A stretch of 64,000 nucleotides of DNA from positions 186,001 to 250,000 of the forward strand of contig JAZKJV010009324.1 in NCBI GenBank assembly GCA_037367405.1. The letters are read 5' to 3'. The notes beneath the pieces are model-generated. The model worked only from the letters and a program-made list of their open reading frames with translations. It had not been told where the DNA came from and ran no database searches. The stretch comes from Ottelia alismoides (lineage: Eukaryota; Streptophyta; Magnoliopsida; Alismatales; Hydrocharitaceae). Every line of letters begins with the position of its first letter. The first letter of the stretch is position 1. This document shows, piece by piece, positions 1 through 12,268 of the stretch. The position numbers were made by a program, and so were the translations under genes.

Positions 1-3000
1 GAGTGCGAAATTAGCACTCGGAATCGTCGTAGCAGTCGGGCCGATTCGGGCTCATCAAAAACCAACTCATTTAAATATATATATGATAGATCAAAATGAG
101 ATGGTAATAATTTTTTTTACTTGGTGAGATACCAAGGTCGAACTCAGGGACACGAGCCTCTCTCGTATTAATCGGATTTCTATTTATTTAGCTAAGTGTT
201 GAGTTAAAGGCATATAGGTCAAAATCATGCAGACAGGACACAACAAGGCAAAGCATTGGAAATAAACATGCATTTTTTATCAATTTTTATCATGCAAATA
301 AATGCTATGTAATGCAATGAAAATATGCCCTAGGTAAAAATAATGAGCAAAATTAATCAAGAGTTAATTTCAAGTTTAATTAAAGAGGCAGATACGATGA
401 ACAATTTTTAAGCAAGGCATCAGTTCAAACTCGAATAGACACAAGGCTACTGCATAATTCATAAAAATTCATTGTGTTCAAAATAACAACTAATCATGCC
501 ATTAGAAAGGTCATCAAACCAGCTTTAAAACGAAACTGAAATCATTGCAATCGGATATACGTAGCTCAAGATATGCATAACAGAAGCTAGGGGCATAAGT
601 GCAATAAAACATAAAAAAGATAACTACAAATAGGTCCTGGGAGGGACTAAAATGTAAATAAGTAAAAGCACGGGACCTTCCCTGTAAAATTCCCACTGTG
701 CACGCACGATGCACGTGATACAGGACCTATTTGCAATATTGAAGACCTCTGGGGGCATCTCTGCAAATAACCCAGAGTAGCACGTGCCGCGCACGTGCTC
801 TTCCAGGTTCGGGTCGGCTTGGAGGTTCGGAGGAGGCCTGGGTTGCTTCGGCTTGGCATGGCTGAGGCTCGGGCTGGGTCAAAGCTGCTGATGGCTCGGC
901 AAAGACTCGGAGGAGGCACGGAGCGTCCAACCCTGGAGGCTAGGGCGCCGAGGTTCGGTGGAGCTCTGGCTCTGAAACGTGGAGAGTTGGAAGCCATTGG
1001 ATCACAAGGATCCAAGGTCATCTGTAGATTGTGATCTGGGCGACGTGGTTGCATCGAGGCCTTTAGATGGTCACTGGGCGAGGGCCATCTAACGGCCACT
1101 ATACCTCCTCCCTCGGTCGAAGACGGGCGGCGGATCCAGAGCTCCGGAGAAGGTGCTCTTCCTCCGCCGCTGGTTTTCTCTCTCTGTACGCCTCCCCGGA
1201 GCTCGTTGTATCTACGCCGATGAAGCTCGGAGCTCAGGGGAGGTGTCTGGCGTTGTGGCTCAGGCCATCGGAGCTCTGAAGTCGAGGGAGGATGCGAAGA
1301 AGTGGGCTCTGGCGGGCGCTCCGACCATTGCGAGTTCGAGGATCTGCAGTGTTAAGACTACAACCGAAGCACAAGAGCGTGGTGTGCGTGAATGAGGTGT
1401 GAGCTCGGTGAGGCGAAGAACATGGGAGCTCGAAGCTCCTCCGCCGTGGGTGGCGGAGGAGATGGGTCGGAATGTGGAAGAGGTTGTGGAAGATCGGAAG
1501 GATGATCGGAGAGTGTCACGAGGAAGGGGAGGTGTTGGTGAAGCTTGAAAGGGGATTAATGGAGGTCGAAATTAGATGAAGAGGCCTAAATAATTAAAGG
1601 AAATTAAGGAAAAATACAGAGGAAGAAGGAGAAGCTTACCTGGGCAGATATGGTGGACGGGAGCTTGGGCTTAGCATCACGGTGGATGCCCGGGTCGTCG
1701 CTGGACATCGGCAGCTGGTCGATGCAGCTCGAGCGGGCCTGGAGGCGCCGCGACTCCGCCGTGAGTGGCGGAGGGTCTCACCGGGGGAGTGGGTCGTCTT
1801 CGCTCGATCCTCTCGCCTCCCCCTGTCACAGGGAGGCGGAGGAGGGTTGGGCCCCTCCCCACGTAAAGATGGACAGGGTGTAACGGTGAGGGAGGCGGCG
1901 TATTTGAAGAAGACACCGGCAGTTTTGGTGATGGAGACGTGGGTTTGGAGGGAGAAATGGGAGGACTGGAGAGGGGTTCGTGGGTTGACGAAGAGGTCGC
2001 GAGGAAGAGGGATGAATGGCGATGGTCGTGGGGTAGTTGGCGAGTGGAAATGGTGACTGGTGAGGTGGAGATAATGGGAAGGGGACGACTGGTCGACACA
2101 GTGGAGAACGTGGGGAGAGAGGGGGGTCTGGAGGTTGACGACGACTGATAGCCGTTGGATCTGGAGATCCAACGACTGTCGATGAGGCGTGAAGGGACGG
2201 TCTCGATTAGAGCTGGAGGCGATATGATCAAAGGCAGATGGGCTGCCACGTGTTGAGCTCTGGGCTCGGCGCTTAAGGACGGCACAGATGGACCCAAGGA
2301 TTCGATCGGACGGTTGAGGGGCGTCAAAGAGGAGCGGCCAAGATGGAACATCCGGAGGTGCGATCGAAGGGCTATAGAGTAGCCACGTGGCGATCTCTGG
2401 TGAGGGCGCTAACATGCGGTGCAGATTAAGGGCGGGAGATGATCGGACGACAGGGAATAAGAGAAGATCTAGCGGCTTGGATGAAAGGATCGAGGGCGTG
2501 ATCAAGCGGATCTCAAAGCGCCACGTGGCGCGCTCAACTTGAGGCGCGAACGAGCGGTGCTGATGGAGTTCTGATAATGATCTGATGGCTGAAAATTGAG
2601 GCGTGCGTGGGCGTCAGCTGGCCGTTGGATCAGAGAGAGATCCAACGGTCTAGGAAGTGGGAGGAAAAGACAAGAGAGGCAGGGCCACGTGGCGCCCCCA
2701 GATTGGGCCACGTGGCCCAATCAGATTATTCCTTGGGTATTTTTGATTTTTGAGGGCGATAATGGCCGATTTTGAGAAAACTCAAAACATGAAAGTTGTA
2801 GATCTTGATGATGAGATCTACAAGTTTCATGTTGACCAAAACTGGAGATGAAATCAAACAAGGACCCGAAATATTTTTGAAGTGATTTTTAAGGTTAAAA
2901 ATACCACAGAATTTAGTTTTGTCATTTTTTGTGGTTTTTAATTTATTAAGGACTGATAATTACAGGACATTAACTGGGTTTTATTGACAAAACTTTAAGC

Positions 3001-3048
3001 AAGGGGGTTAATAATAGAACATTAAGATGATGAAATGGAGTTTCATCA
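1..3048 (-). mobile_element. Element E, left (3') LTR, cut by window start
   Basis: On the minus strand this LTR begins at 3048 with TGATGAAA and runs leftward off the window. Comparison with the inverted copy ending at 8024 suggests that only about 40 bases are missing at its 3' end. The last 330 bases before 3048 are AT-rich U3-like sequence. About 780-2720 is GC-rich and holds long chance-like reading frames on both strands. A perfect 22-bp palindrome centred on CACGTG lies at 2701-2722. A splice-donor-like CAG/GTAAGC occurs near 1640 (minus). Nearly all of this LTR recurs inverted at 5367-8024 and in part at 11102-12690. Seen directly: the repeat structure and the adjoining polypurine tract. 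Inferred: that it is the 3' LTR of a minus-strand Athila-type element. Confidence 0.85.
2701..2722. promoter_or_regulatory. 22-bp perfect palindrome centred on a G-box
   Basis: The two 11-base arms are exact reverse complements meeting in CACGTG (2710-2715 region). A second G-box palindrome, GCGCCACGTGGCGC, occurs nearby at about 2519-2532. CACGTG is the known core site of plant bZIP and bHLH factors. Use as an LTR enhancer is inference. Confidence 0.6.
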
Positions 3049-3062
3049 CCCCCCTATACTTA
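3049..3062 (-). other. Polypurine tract of element E
   Basis: On the minus strand the sequence reads TTAAGTATAGGGGGG directly against the TGATGAA start of the LTR. This is the expected position of the plus-strand primer in LTR retrotransposons. It is preceded by the motif GAGGACGAGC that also precedes the tracts of A and C. Confidence 0.85.
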
Positions 3063-5127
3063 AACAATGCTCGTCCTCGAGCATCAAAAAGAATGACTAA
3101 GTTGGATTAACCCCCTTGTGCATGTGAATACAGGATCCAATCTTATCAAGTCGACTCGACTTTAGAGATCCAAAATTCTAGAGTTCAACCCAGCCCTAAT
3201 CAAGAGGCATCCAATTCCTCTACTTCTCCAGACTCTCTCTGATGTACATATAAGCTAAAGGATATGAAGTTTAGTGTTGACTGCAATTTCGAGAGTAGAG
3301 TCAAATCTTCACCCAAAGTCTTAGTCTGAGAAAATCTCCTAAGGAACCAATCCTCAACACTAGGGAATAAATCAAATCTTGCATTCAGTCCACCGTCTCT
3401 TTAGTTATCAGACTTTAGAAAATGTAGATGGCAGGCCAGACTTGGAGGGCATGGGATTGTGTCAATTCTTCTCTCCCTCTCATTGGAACAAGGATTCTCT
3501 CTAGTGCCTTTTACGCAACACATTTTTTTGTGTTGATCAGTGCGTCTGTCAAGAGAAGTTGGAGTCGTCTGCACTTGTTTTCTTGGGAGTATACCGGGGT
3601 GTGTCTCTTTTGAGTACCTATCGTACCTTCTACACCCAGACTTGTAGCATTTACGATGCAGAGCCCTTTTTTGGTGCAAGCCCGACTCATGGTCCTAATA
3701 GCGGTGGTCCAAGTGGACACTTTGAAATGTTTGGGAGCGCTCGCCTTTGGTGAAAGCTCTTTGATATGTAACTTTGAATTGGTGGAATGGGAGCTTTTCT
3801 TTGAATTTAATTGACTTGTGTAATTTTTGGCTAGCTCCACTGCTTTTACCAAGAGTTGGTACACACTGATCAACATTTTTTTATTTATTTCACACCCTGG
3901 CACTTAGGTCAATATCAAAAGATTAATATAAGAACCAAGTTCTCATATTGGCTAATATTGCTGACACTCAGGTTTCATGAAGCCTCCAAAGATTTTATCC
4001 CATCCTCAAGCATCATAAGATCAAATCCAAACTTGACTTCCTCATCCCAATTCCTCAAGTGAAAAATCAACTCATCTCATCAAAACCACAGTCGTGCATG
4101 TGATGTGCTGATCATATTCTTTTTGTCTGAGACTAAGCATGGAATATAGCATGCAAATCTAGAAACCTAGGGGAATATGGACGATTGAGTCTATGACCCT
4201 GATGGCTAAGGCTGGTTAACCTAAAATCTCAAAGACCTCAAAAAGCAAAGTCTCCTTGATCATTTCAGATCATGTGTGGAAGTGTAAGTGTCAAGGATTA
4301 ATCCAACTTCTCCATTCAAAAACAAGATTTTTTTTTTGAACTTCAAGAGATATTAGAACTGCCTAAACTCAATTGAGCATCTGCAATTCAGCCAGTATGG
4401 ATGTAAGTACAGGCCGAAGCCCGTTGCTTGAGGATGGGGCCTTACGCGATGTACTCTAAACCATCCAATCTGCTAAGGGCGAACCCTCACTGAATGCGGC
4501 TTACTTAATTGGGTTTAGTAGTTACTAACAGCTCCTAAAGGGTTTTGCGGTTTTTCTCATTTTTTATGGATTTTAATAAAAAGGTTAAAACACAAGTTAA
4601 ACTCAACTTTCCTTGAAAAGACTTTCAAAACCATGTCACGCAAATAAAAAGTTTTCAAAACATTTTCAAAAGATTTTTTTCAAAACAAAGAAAATCATTT
4701 TCGAAAATATTTTTATAAAAATAGCGTAACATAATATCGAAAAGCCGCGAAATCATTTGAGTTCTCTTAGTCCAAAGAGTTTTACCTTAGCCAAAAAGTT
4801 TTAAATTTTTCAAAGTTTTCAGATTATAGCTAAAGTAAATATACGATAAATATGGTATACCCCCCTATACTTAAACATTGCTATGTCCTCATAGCACTAG
4901 ATGTTAGAAGTACATAGGTCCATTTAAGTATAGCGAAATATACGGGAGCTAAGAGGGGCTCCCCCTATACTTAGGTTAGAAATAACCTAAGTATAAAGGC
5001 AAGAAAAGAAGAGTAGAGAAATCACAGGGACTCGGGTCCCCCCCTATACTTAGGCTGAGATTAGCCTAAGTATAAAGATGGGAATTGATGTTGGGAGGGA
5101 CCCAAGGTGAACGAAGAAGAGGATAGG
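3063..5127 (-). mobile_element. Element E, 3' internal noncoding region
   Basis: This is the stretch between coding region and 3' LTR of the minus-strand element E. No convincing reading frame was found. It is AT-rich and resembles the corresponding part of element B (18434-20368). Between 4858 and 5075 it carries three copies of the CTATACTTA / TAAGTATAG stem-loop motif found in all elements here. The coding part of E is absent: at about 5128 the sequence switches to an LTR fragment. Confidence 0.7.
4858..5075 (-). repeat. PPT-like stem-loop array of element E (3 copies)
   Basis: On the minus strand each unit is an inverted repeat of CTTAGG/CCTAAG type followed by TATAGGGGG. Units lie at about 4858-4900, 4964-5000 and 5036-5075. 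They have the same sequence as the functional polypurine tract at 3049 but sit far from the LTR. Equivalent arrays occur in A, B, C and D. Confidence 0.75.
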
Positions 5128-5366
5128 TTGAGGGGCGTCAAAGAGAAGCGGCCGAGATGGAACATACGGAGGCGCGATCGAAGGGCTATAGAGTAGCCAC
5201 GTGGCGAGCTCTGGTGAGGGCGCTAACATGCGGTGCAGATTAAGGGCGGGAGATGATTGGATGGCAGGGAATAAGAGAAGATCTAGTGGCTTGGATGAAA
5301 GGATCGAGGGCGTGATCAAGCGGATCTCAAAGCGCCACGTGGCGCGCTCAGCTTGAGGCGCAAACG
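5128..5366 (-). mobile_element. Fragment of E-type LTR, minus orientation
   Basis: About 239 bases match the left LTR at about 2308-2556 in the same orientation. The fragment meets the oppositely oriented LTR piece at 5366/5367, so 5128-5366 and about 5450-5700 form a close inverted repeat with a short spacer. The junction is one proposed inversion breakpoint. Confidence 0.75.
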
Positions 5367-8024
5367 CTGATCCAACGGCCAGCTGACGCCCAAGCACGCC
5401 TCAATTTTCAGCCATCAGATCATTATCAGAACTCCATCAGCACTGCTCGTTCGTGCCTCAAGCTGAGCGCGCCACGTGGCACTTTGAGATCCGCTTGATC
5501 ACGCCCTCGATCCTTTCATCCAAGCCGCAAGATCTTCTCTTATTCCCTGTCGTCCGATCATCTCCTGCCCTTAATCTGCACCGTATGTTAGTGCCCTCAC
5601 CAGAGCTTGCCACATGGCTACTCTATAGCCCTTCGATCGCACCTCCGGATGTTCCATCTCGGCCGCTCCTCTTTGACGCCCCTCAATCGTCCGATCGAAT
5701 CCTTGGGTCCATCTGTGCCGTCCTTAAGCGCCGAGCCCAGAGCTCAACACGTGGCAGCCCATCTGCCTTTGATCATATCGCCTCTAGCTCTAATCGAGAC
5801 CGTCCCTTCGCGCCTCATCGACAGCCGTTGGATCTCCAGATCCAACGGCTATCGGTCGTCGTCAACCTCCAGACCCCCTCTCTCCCCACGTTCTGCACTG
5901 TGTCGACCCGTCGTCCCCTTCCCATTATCTCCACCTCACCAATCACCATCTCCACTCGCCAACTACCCCACGACCATCGCCATTCATCCCTCTTCCTCGC
6001 GACCTCTTCGTCAACCCACGAACCCCTCTCCAGTCCTCCCATTTCTCCCTCCAAACCCATGTCTCCATCACCAAAACCGCCGGTGTCTTCTTCAAATACG
6101 TCGCCTCCCTCATCGTTACACCCCGTCCATCTTTACGCGGGGAGGGGCCCAGCCCTCCTCCGTCTCCCTGTGACAGGGGGAGGCGAGAGGATCGAGCGAA
6201 GACGACCCGCTCCCCCGGTGAGACCCTCCGCCACTCACGGCGGAGTCGCGGCGCCTCCAGGCCCGCTCGAGCTGCATCGACCAGCTGCCGATGTCCAGGG
6301 ACGACCCGGGCATCCACCGTGATGCTCAGCCCAAGCTCCCGTCCACCATATCTTCCCAGGTAAGCTTCTCCTTCTTCCTCTGTATTTTTCCTTAATTTCC
6401 TTTAATTATTTAGGCCTCCTCATCCAATTTCGACCTCCATTAATCCCCTTTCAAGCTTCACCAACACCTCCCCTTTCTCGCGACACTCTCCGATCATCCT
6501 TCCGATCTTCCACAACTTCTTCCACATTCCGACCCATCTCCTCCGCCACCCACGGTGGAGGAGCTTCGAGCTCCCATTTTCTTCGCCTCACCGAGCTCAC
6601 GCCTCATTCACGCACACACGCTCTTGTGCTTGGGTTGTAGTCTTAACACTGCAGATCCTCGAACTCGCAATGGTCGGAGCGCCCGCCAGAGCCCACTTCT
6701 TCGCATCCGCCCTCGACTTCAGAGCTCCGATGGCCTGAGCCACAACGCCAGACACCTCCCCTGAGCTCCGAGCTTCATCGGCGTAGATACAACGAGCTCC
6801 GGGTAGGCGTACAGAGAGAAAACACCAGGGCGGAGGAAGAGCACCTTCGCCGGAGCTCTGGATCCGCCGCCCGTCTTCGGCCGAGGGAGGAGGTACAGTG
6901 GCCGTTAGATGGCCCTCGCCCAGTGACCATCTAACGGCCTTGATGCAGCCACGTCGCCCAGATCACAATCTACAGATGCCCTTGGATCCTTGCGATCCAA
7001 TGGCTTCCAGCTCGCCACGTGTCAGAGCCAGAGCTCCACCGAACCTCGGCTCCCTAGCCTCCAGAGTTGGACGCTCCGTGCCTCCTCCGAGTCTTTGCCG
7101 AGCCATCAGCAGCTTCGACCCAGCCCGAGCCTCAGCCATGCCAAGCCAAAGCAACCCGAGCCTCCTCTGAACCTCCAAGCCGACCCAAACCTGGCAGGGC
7201 ACGTACGCAGCACGTGCTACTCTGGGTTATTTGCAGAGAAGCCCCGGAGGTCTTCAATATTGCAAATAGGTCATGTATCACGTGCATCGTGCGTGCACAG
7301 TGGGAATTTTACAGGGAAGGTCCCGTGCTTTTACTTATTTACATTTTAGTCCCTCCCAGGACCTATTTGTAGTTATCTTTTTTATGTTTTATTGCACTTA
7401 TGCCCCTGGCTTCTTTTATGCATATCTTGAGATACGTATATCCGATTGAGATGATTTCAGTTTCGTTTTAAAGCTGGTTTGATGACCTTTCTAACGGCAT
7501 GCTTAGTTGTTATTTTGGACACAATGAATTTTAATGAATTATGCAGTAGCCTTGTGTCTATTCGAGTCTGAACTGATGCCTTGCTTAAAAATTGTTCATC
7601 GTATCTGCCTCTTTAATTAAACTTGAAATTAACTCTTGATTAATTTTGCTCATTATTTTTACCTAGGGCATATTTTCATTGCATTACATAGCATTTATTT
7701 GCATGATAAAAATTGATTAAAAAAATGCATGTTTATTTCTAATGCTTTGCCTTGTTGTGTCGTGTCTGCATGATTTTGACCTATATGCCTTTAACTCAAC
7801 ACTTAGCTAAATAAATAGAAATCCGATTAATACGAGAGAGGCTCGTGTCCCTGAGTTCGACCTTGGTATCTCACCAAGTAAAAAAAATTATTACCATCTC
7901 ATTTTGATCTATCATGTATATATTTAAATGAGTTGGTTTTTGATGAGCCCGAATCGGCCCGACTGCTACGACAATTCTGAGTGCTAATTTCGCACTCTTA
8001 AAGGGCCGATTTTGTAGTTCATCA
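5367..8024 (+). mobile_element. E-type LTR lacking its first ~415 bases, inverted
   Basis: This plus-oriented LTR copy matches the left LTR over about 2.65 kb. It starts at the equivalent of 2634 (GATCCAACGGCC) and ends GTTCATCA at 8024, right before a primer-binding site. Its missing first 415 bases are found in opposite orientation at 12275-12690. A 289-codon frame (5453-6322) also occurs as a 289-codon frame in the left LTR (2505-1636, minus). It is proline/serine-rich, resembles no known domain, and is probably noncoding GC-rich LTR sequence. A splice-donor-like site lies at 6360. Confidence 0.85.
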
Positions 8025-8026
8025 AA

Positions 8027-8044
8027 TGGCGTCGTTGCCGGGGA
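8027..8044 (+). other. Primer-binding site (tRNA-Asp) of element E
   Basis: TGGCGTCGTTGCCGGGGA starts two bases after the LTR end. Apart from one base (T for C) it is complementary to the 3' end of plant tRNA-Asp(GUC), the primer typical of Athila-type elements. Confidence 0.88.
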
Positions 8045-9060
8045 CACGGCTCATTTCTTGTATTTTTGGATTTTTTGTTTATTTAACTTTGTGTTTCTTT
8101 TATAGGTCAATTTGTTCATCCATTTTTGCATCCAAAAATTTTCTTTTTTATTTTGATCTCTAATATTCATTTTTGTGGCAGGGCCCTTGATCACTCAAGG
8201 AGGCAAGGAGCTGGTGCTTCCCGTTGCGAGGAGCCACAGAAACCTGCTTGGAGCATATAGAAAAGGAAAAAAAATGTGTCGCATTTTTATCTTTATACAT
8301 GTAATAATTCGTCTTTTACAGCGGTCTTCGATCGAAGGCTCGCGAATGTAATCGAACGATCGTGGTTGTGTGGGGATCGTCCCCACTTGAGTGTCGACCT
8401 AGGACCAGGCACGCGGCTCTTTGAGCGGTCTTTCATATTTTTTTATCTTTTACGTGCTTGCTAGTATGTAGGACACACTTTAAATTTAGACGCACATAAT
8501 CTCGCATCACTTAGCTAAAATTAATGAAAATCAATCACCGCTAATAGATGCATGATTAGGTGCGGCTTTTTCGACTTGCATACATGTTGATTTTGGTTTT
8601 CAAAACGGCCCCAGTTTTTCACGGATTTATCGTCAAATCACTGCATATTTTATCGCTTAGCCTAGATCGTGGTTTTTATCGAATACATGTTTTTCTCGGC
8701 TTTCTCTTCCTAGCTTGATCACCTAGGATAAACGGAAAATGGGAATGACGGTAGATGATGATTTCTTGATTTTGTGCTAACCATAATTCAGTGATAATCT
8801 AAAATAAAATTGGGACTGTTAATTGCAAGTCAAACATAAAATGGAGTAAAACTTTGGTTTTAGGAGAGCAACACCCGCGCATACGCCTTGATTTTCACTT
8901 CACATTTTCTTCGTGTAAATATCTAATGTTTTATCACCAATAAAACCGACAAGATAATAAACCAACCTTGGTTGGTTTCATGAGTGAGTTGGTGAAACTA
9001 AGGGTTTGCTTGATTGATTGAGCCATGTTTGCTTCGATACACACCCTAAAACCTTAGTCA
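8045..9060 (+). mobile_element. Element E 5' leader (noncoding)
   Basis: This is the untranslated leader downstream of the primer-binding site. It shares short blocks with the leaders of A, C and D (for example AAAATTGGGACTG and GGAGAGCAAC) and holds the conserved fold at 8934-8995. No gag follows: at about 9060 the sequence changes abruptly to a D-type LTR fragment. Confidence 0.75.
8934..8995 (+). ncRNA. Conserved leader RNA fold, E copy
   Basis: The outer stem is TCACCAA (8934-8940) with TTGGTGA (8989-8995). The unpaired core is GACAAGATAA (8948-8957). The inner hairpin is AAACCAACC (8959-8967) with GGTTGGTTT (8970-8978) and a 2-base loop. Homologous folds with different inner stems occur in A, B, C and D. 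It is a cis element of the retrotransposon RNA, not a separate gene; packaging or dimerisation are guesses. Confidence 0.7.
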
Positions 9061-11101
9061 CTCCATTTCATCTCCGAAGATTCAACTGCTCACTTGTATA
9101 GCCATCCTTATGTGAGGAGAGTCGAGTTCCCAGAGTTGAATCGGTGACAGTGACGCAACCGCGGTCGAGCGATGACGGTCCTCTCTCCGGTGAGATCCGT
9201 TGGCTTTTTGGCCAACATCGCAGCCGCAACCGCGTGCTGCTCGAGCTCATCGCACGCCGACGATTTGAGCGAAGACCGTGCTCTCGTGAGCACTCCATAG
9301 GCATCCGCGTTCATCGTAGGTAATTTTAGTTCATCTTGTCTTTTTGCAATTTTTTTAGCACACCACATATCACTTCCACCACCACCATCACACCATTTTT
9401 TTCCCATTTGTTTAATTTATCATCATCACTATCATCATTTTTTTTCATTATGTTCATTCCCTATTTAAACAAAAATTTCTAAAAAAATATAAACAAAAAA
9501 AAGACTTTTTTTTAACAGAAGAAACTAAAAAGTAAAAAAATCAAAAAAAATCAAAAAAAAATAAACGGGCAAGGGAAGCAGCAGCAGCACCGCCGCCGCT
9601 GCTCCCCCTGCAACCTCGCAGCCACCGCCAACGGCTGGAGGCGCTCCTGCCTCCGAGACAGCCGGTCGCAGCTCCCGCTTGCGGCAGCGCCGCCAACAGC
9701 GGCCGCTCCGCCGCGCGCGGTCCCCTCTCCATCCCGCCGACCACTGACAGCCGCGCCACCGCGCGCGGGCTCCTCTCCATACCGCACCACCCTCCGATGT
9801 CGCCGCCACTCGCACGAGTACTCCGCCGTCCGCCGCCAACATCTCGCCGGTGCATCCCTCCTCGCGGCCCCGTGCGAGGCCGCCTCCGTCGTCCGTCCGT
9901 CTTTGGGTTCTTCTCCCAGTATGCGTGAAGAAGAAGGTCCATTCCTTTTTTGTTTTTTTATTAGGAAATTTGCATATTATCTTTCTCATGTTTCTGTAAT
10001 TACAAAAACATCCCTATATATAAGTGCATTGTAATTCTACTATCTTTATTTGCAAAGATACCCCTGTGTTTGTACTCGAATTTGGACCTTGTTTTGGCAT
10101 CCTTTTATTTAAATAAAAATAGCATTGTCACGAGCAACTAATTGTCTACATTCTGGATATTTCTTTGTATTTTTGTGAGATATTGTGAATTAATTAAACT
10201 TGTGCAACCAAACTTTTGCATATTTTACCCAATCTAGACTCTTAAAAGTATATCTCACACACGGTTGCTTTAAAAATTCCACAGAAATTATATATGATGC
10301 CTTGATATGTGATGAACTTACTGTCTAAATTTCATCTAAAATGGAGATGTCTTGTTCCTGAAATAATTTGTAGAGTGAATTTAGTATTTGATTTTTAATT
10401 AAATCCATGTATATTCTTTTTGCGAAATTTAAAGTATGCCGCATGAAAATATCTACTTGAGATAATTTGCACTTTGATTAATTTGATAATGTGGATTAAT
10501 TAGGAATTAATTACTCACTGTCACTCTGTTTCCACTGAAAAATATATAAAAAATCATATTTTGTCAAGAAATTCCAAAAAAATTACTGTAGCTTCCTTGC
10601 ATCATGTTTTCATTCCCGTAATTTTTTCATATTTTTTGCTTACTGTTTGAGTGAAAAATTGCGAAAATACCCATAAAAAGTGTACATTTTCATTGTTGCA
10701 TTTTAACCCCTAAAATTCTAAAAAAATATGTTTTGCGTTCATCACTGGATTAGGATCCTAGGAAAAATATAATTTGGCTGAATTGGATTAATTTGACATT
10801 AAAATTAATTTGGCTAATTTGTGTGATTTTTTTAGTACTTAATTCACCCGCATTTTGTATTTGACATTCTTTTTGTATTAAAAAAATATAAAAAAAATAA
10901 CCACGTGGAAATCTAGATCTCAATTTTAGAATTAAACCCAAGTTGTTCCTTTTGCCTCCATGTGTTCGACCCCGGACTTGCCCGGGATATAAATTAAAGC
11001 CGAGACACTCTTCACGGAGATCTTCTCTCGGTTCTGACTGAATCGCTAAGTACATGTACCACAACGAACACGAATTATTTATCGTATTTAGCGACTCGTC
11101 A
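9061..11101 (+). mobile_element. Truncated LTR related to the element D LTR
   Basis: The segment resembles the 3' two-thirds of the D LTR (about 53400-55600). Shared parts are a GGTGAGATCCG(T/G)TGG block with CCGCAGCCGCAA, then TAATTTT, a GC-rich tract (9570-9900), AT-rich U5-like sequence, and a TTCGACC block near 10967. It ends CGACTCGTCA at 11101. The following GATGG looks like the start of a primer site before the sequence jumps to an E-type LTR. Both ends are abrupt. Confidence 0.65.
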
Positions 11102-12268
11102 GATGGATCTGCCGCCCGTCTTCGGCAGAGGGAGGAGGTACAGTGGTCGTTAGATGGCCCTCGCCCAGTGACCATCTAACGGCCTCGATGCAGCCACGTC
11201 GCCCAGATCACAATCTACAGATGCCCTTGGATCCTTGTGATCCAATGGCTTCCAGCTCGCCACGTGTCAGAGCCAGAGCTCCACCGAACCTCGACGCCCT
11301 AGCCTCCAGGGTTGGACGCTCCGTGCCTCCTCCGAGTCTTTGTCGAGCCATCAGCAGCTTCGACCCAGCCCGAGCCTCAACCATGCCAAGCCGAAGCAAC
11401 CCGGGCCTCCTCCGAACCTCCAAGTCGACCCGAACCTAAAAGAGCACGTGCGCGGCACGTGCTACTCTAGGTTATTTGCAGAGATGCCCCCGGAGGTCTT
11501 CAATATTGCAAATAGGTCCTGTATCACGTGCATCGTGCGTGCACAGTGGGAATTTTACAGGGAAGGTCCCGTGCTTTTACTTATTTACATTTTAGTCCCT
11601 CCCAGGACCTATTTGTAGTTATCTTTTTTATGTTTTATTGCACTTATGCCCCTGGCTTCTTTTATGCATATCTTGAACTACGTATATCCGATTGAGATGA
11701 TTTCAGTTTCGTTTTAAAGCTGGTTTGATGACCTTTCTAATGGCAAGCTTAGTTGTTATTTTGGACACAATGAATTTTTATGAATTATGCAGTAGCCTTG
11801 TGTCTATTCGAGTTTGAACTGATGCCTTGCTTAAAAATTGTTCATTGTATCTACCTCTTTAATTAAACTTGAAATTAACTCTTGATTAATTTTGCTCATT
11901 ATTTTTACCTAGGGCATATTTTCATTGCATTACATAGCATTTATTTGCATGATAAAAATTGATAAAAAATGCATGTTTATTTCTAATGCTTTGCCTTGTT
12001 GTGTCGTGTCTGCATGATTTTGACCTATATGCCTTTAACTCAACACTTAGCTAAATAAATAGAAATCCGATTAATACGAGAGAGGCTCGTGTCCCTGAGT
12101 TCAACCTTGGTATCTCACCAAGTAAAAAAAATTATTACCATCTCATTTTGATCTATCATATATATATTTAAATGAGTTGGTTTTTGGTAAGCCCGAATCG
12201 GCCCGACTGCTACGACAATTCCGAGTGCTAATTTCGCACTCTTAAAGGGCCGATTTTGCGGTTCATCA
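11102..12268 (+). mobile_element. 3' part of an E-type LTR, plus orientation
   Basis: It matches 6866-8024 closely and ends GTTCATCA at 12268, followed by AAAAGGC, which resembles a damaged primer-binding site. It joins the D-type fragment upstream at a GGAT microhomology. Downstream it abuts the opposite-strand LTR piece at about 12274, the second proposed inversion breakpoint. Confidence 0.8.

Noticed and set aside
9061..9330. Short frames here read as an independent host gene
   Set aside because: The segment aligns with the LTR of element D near 53400-53640 and has no domain.
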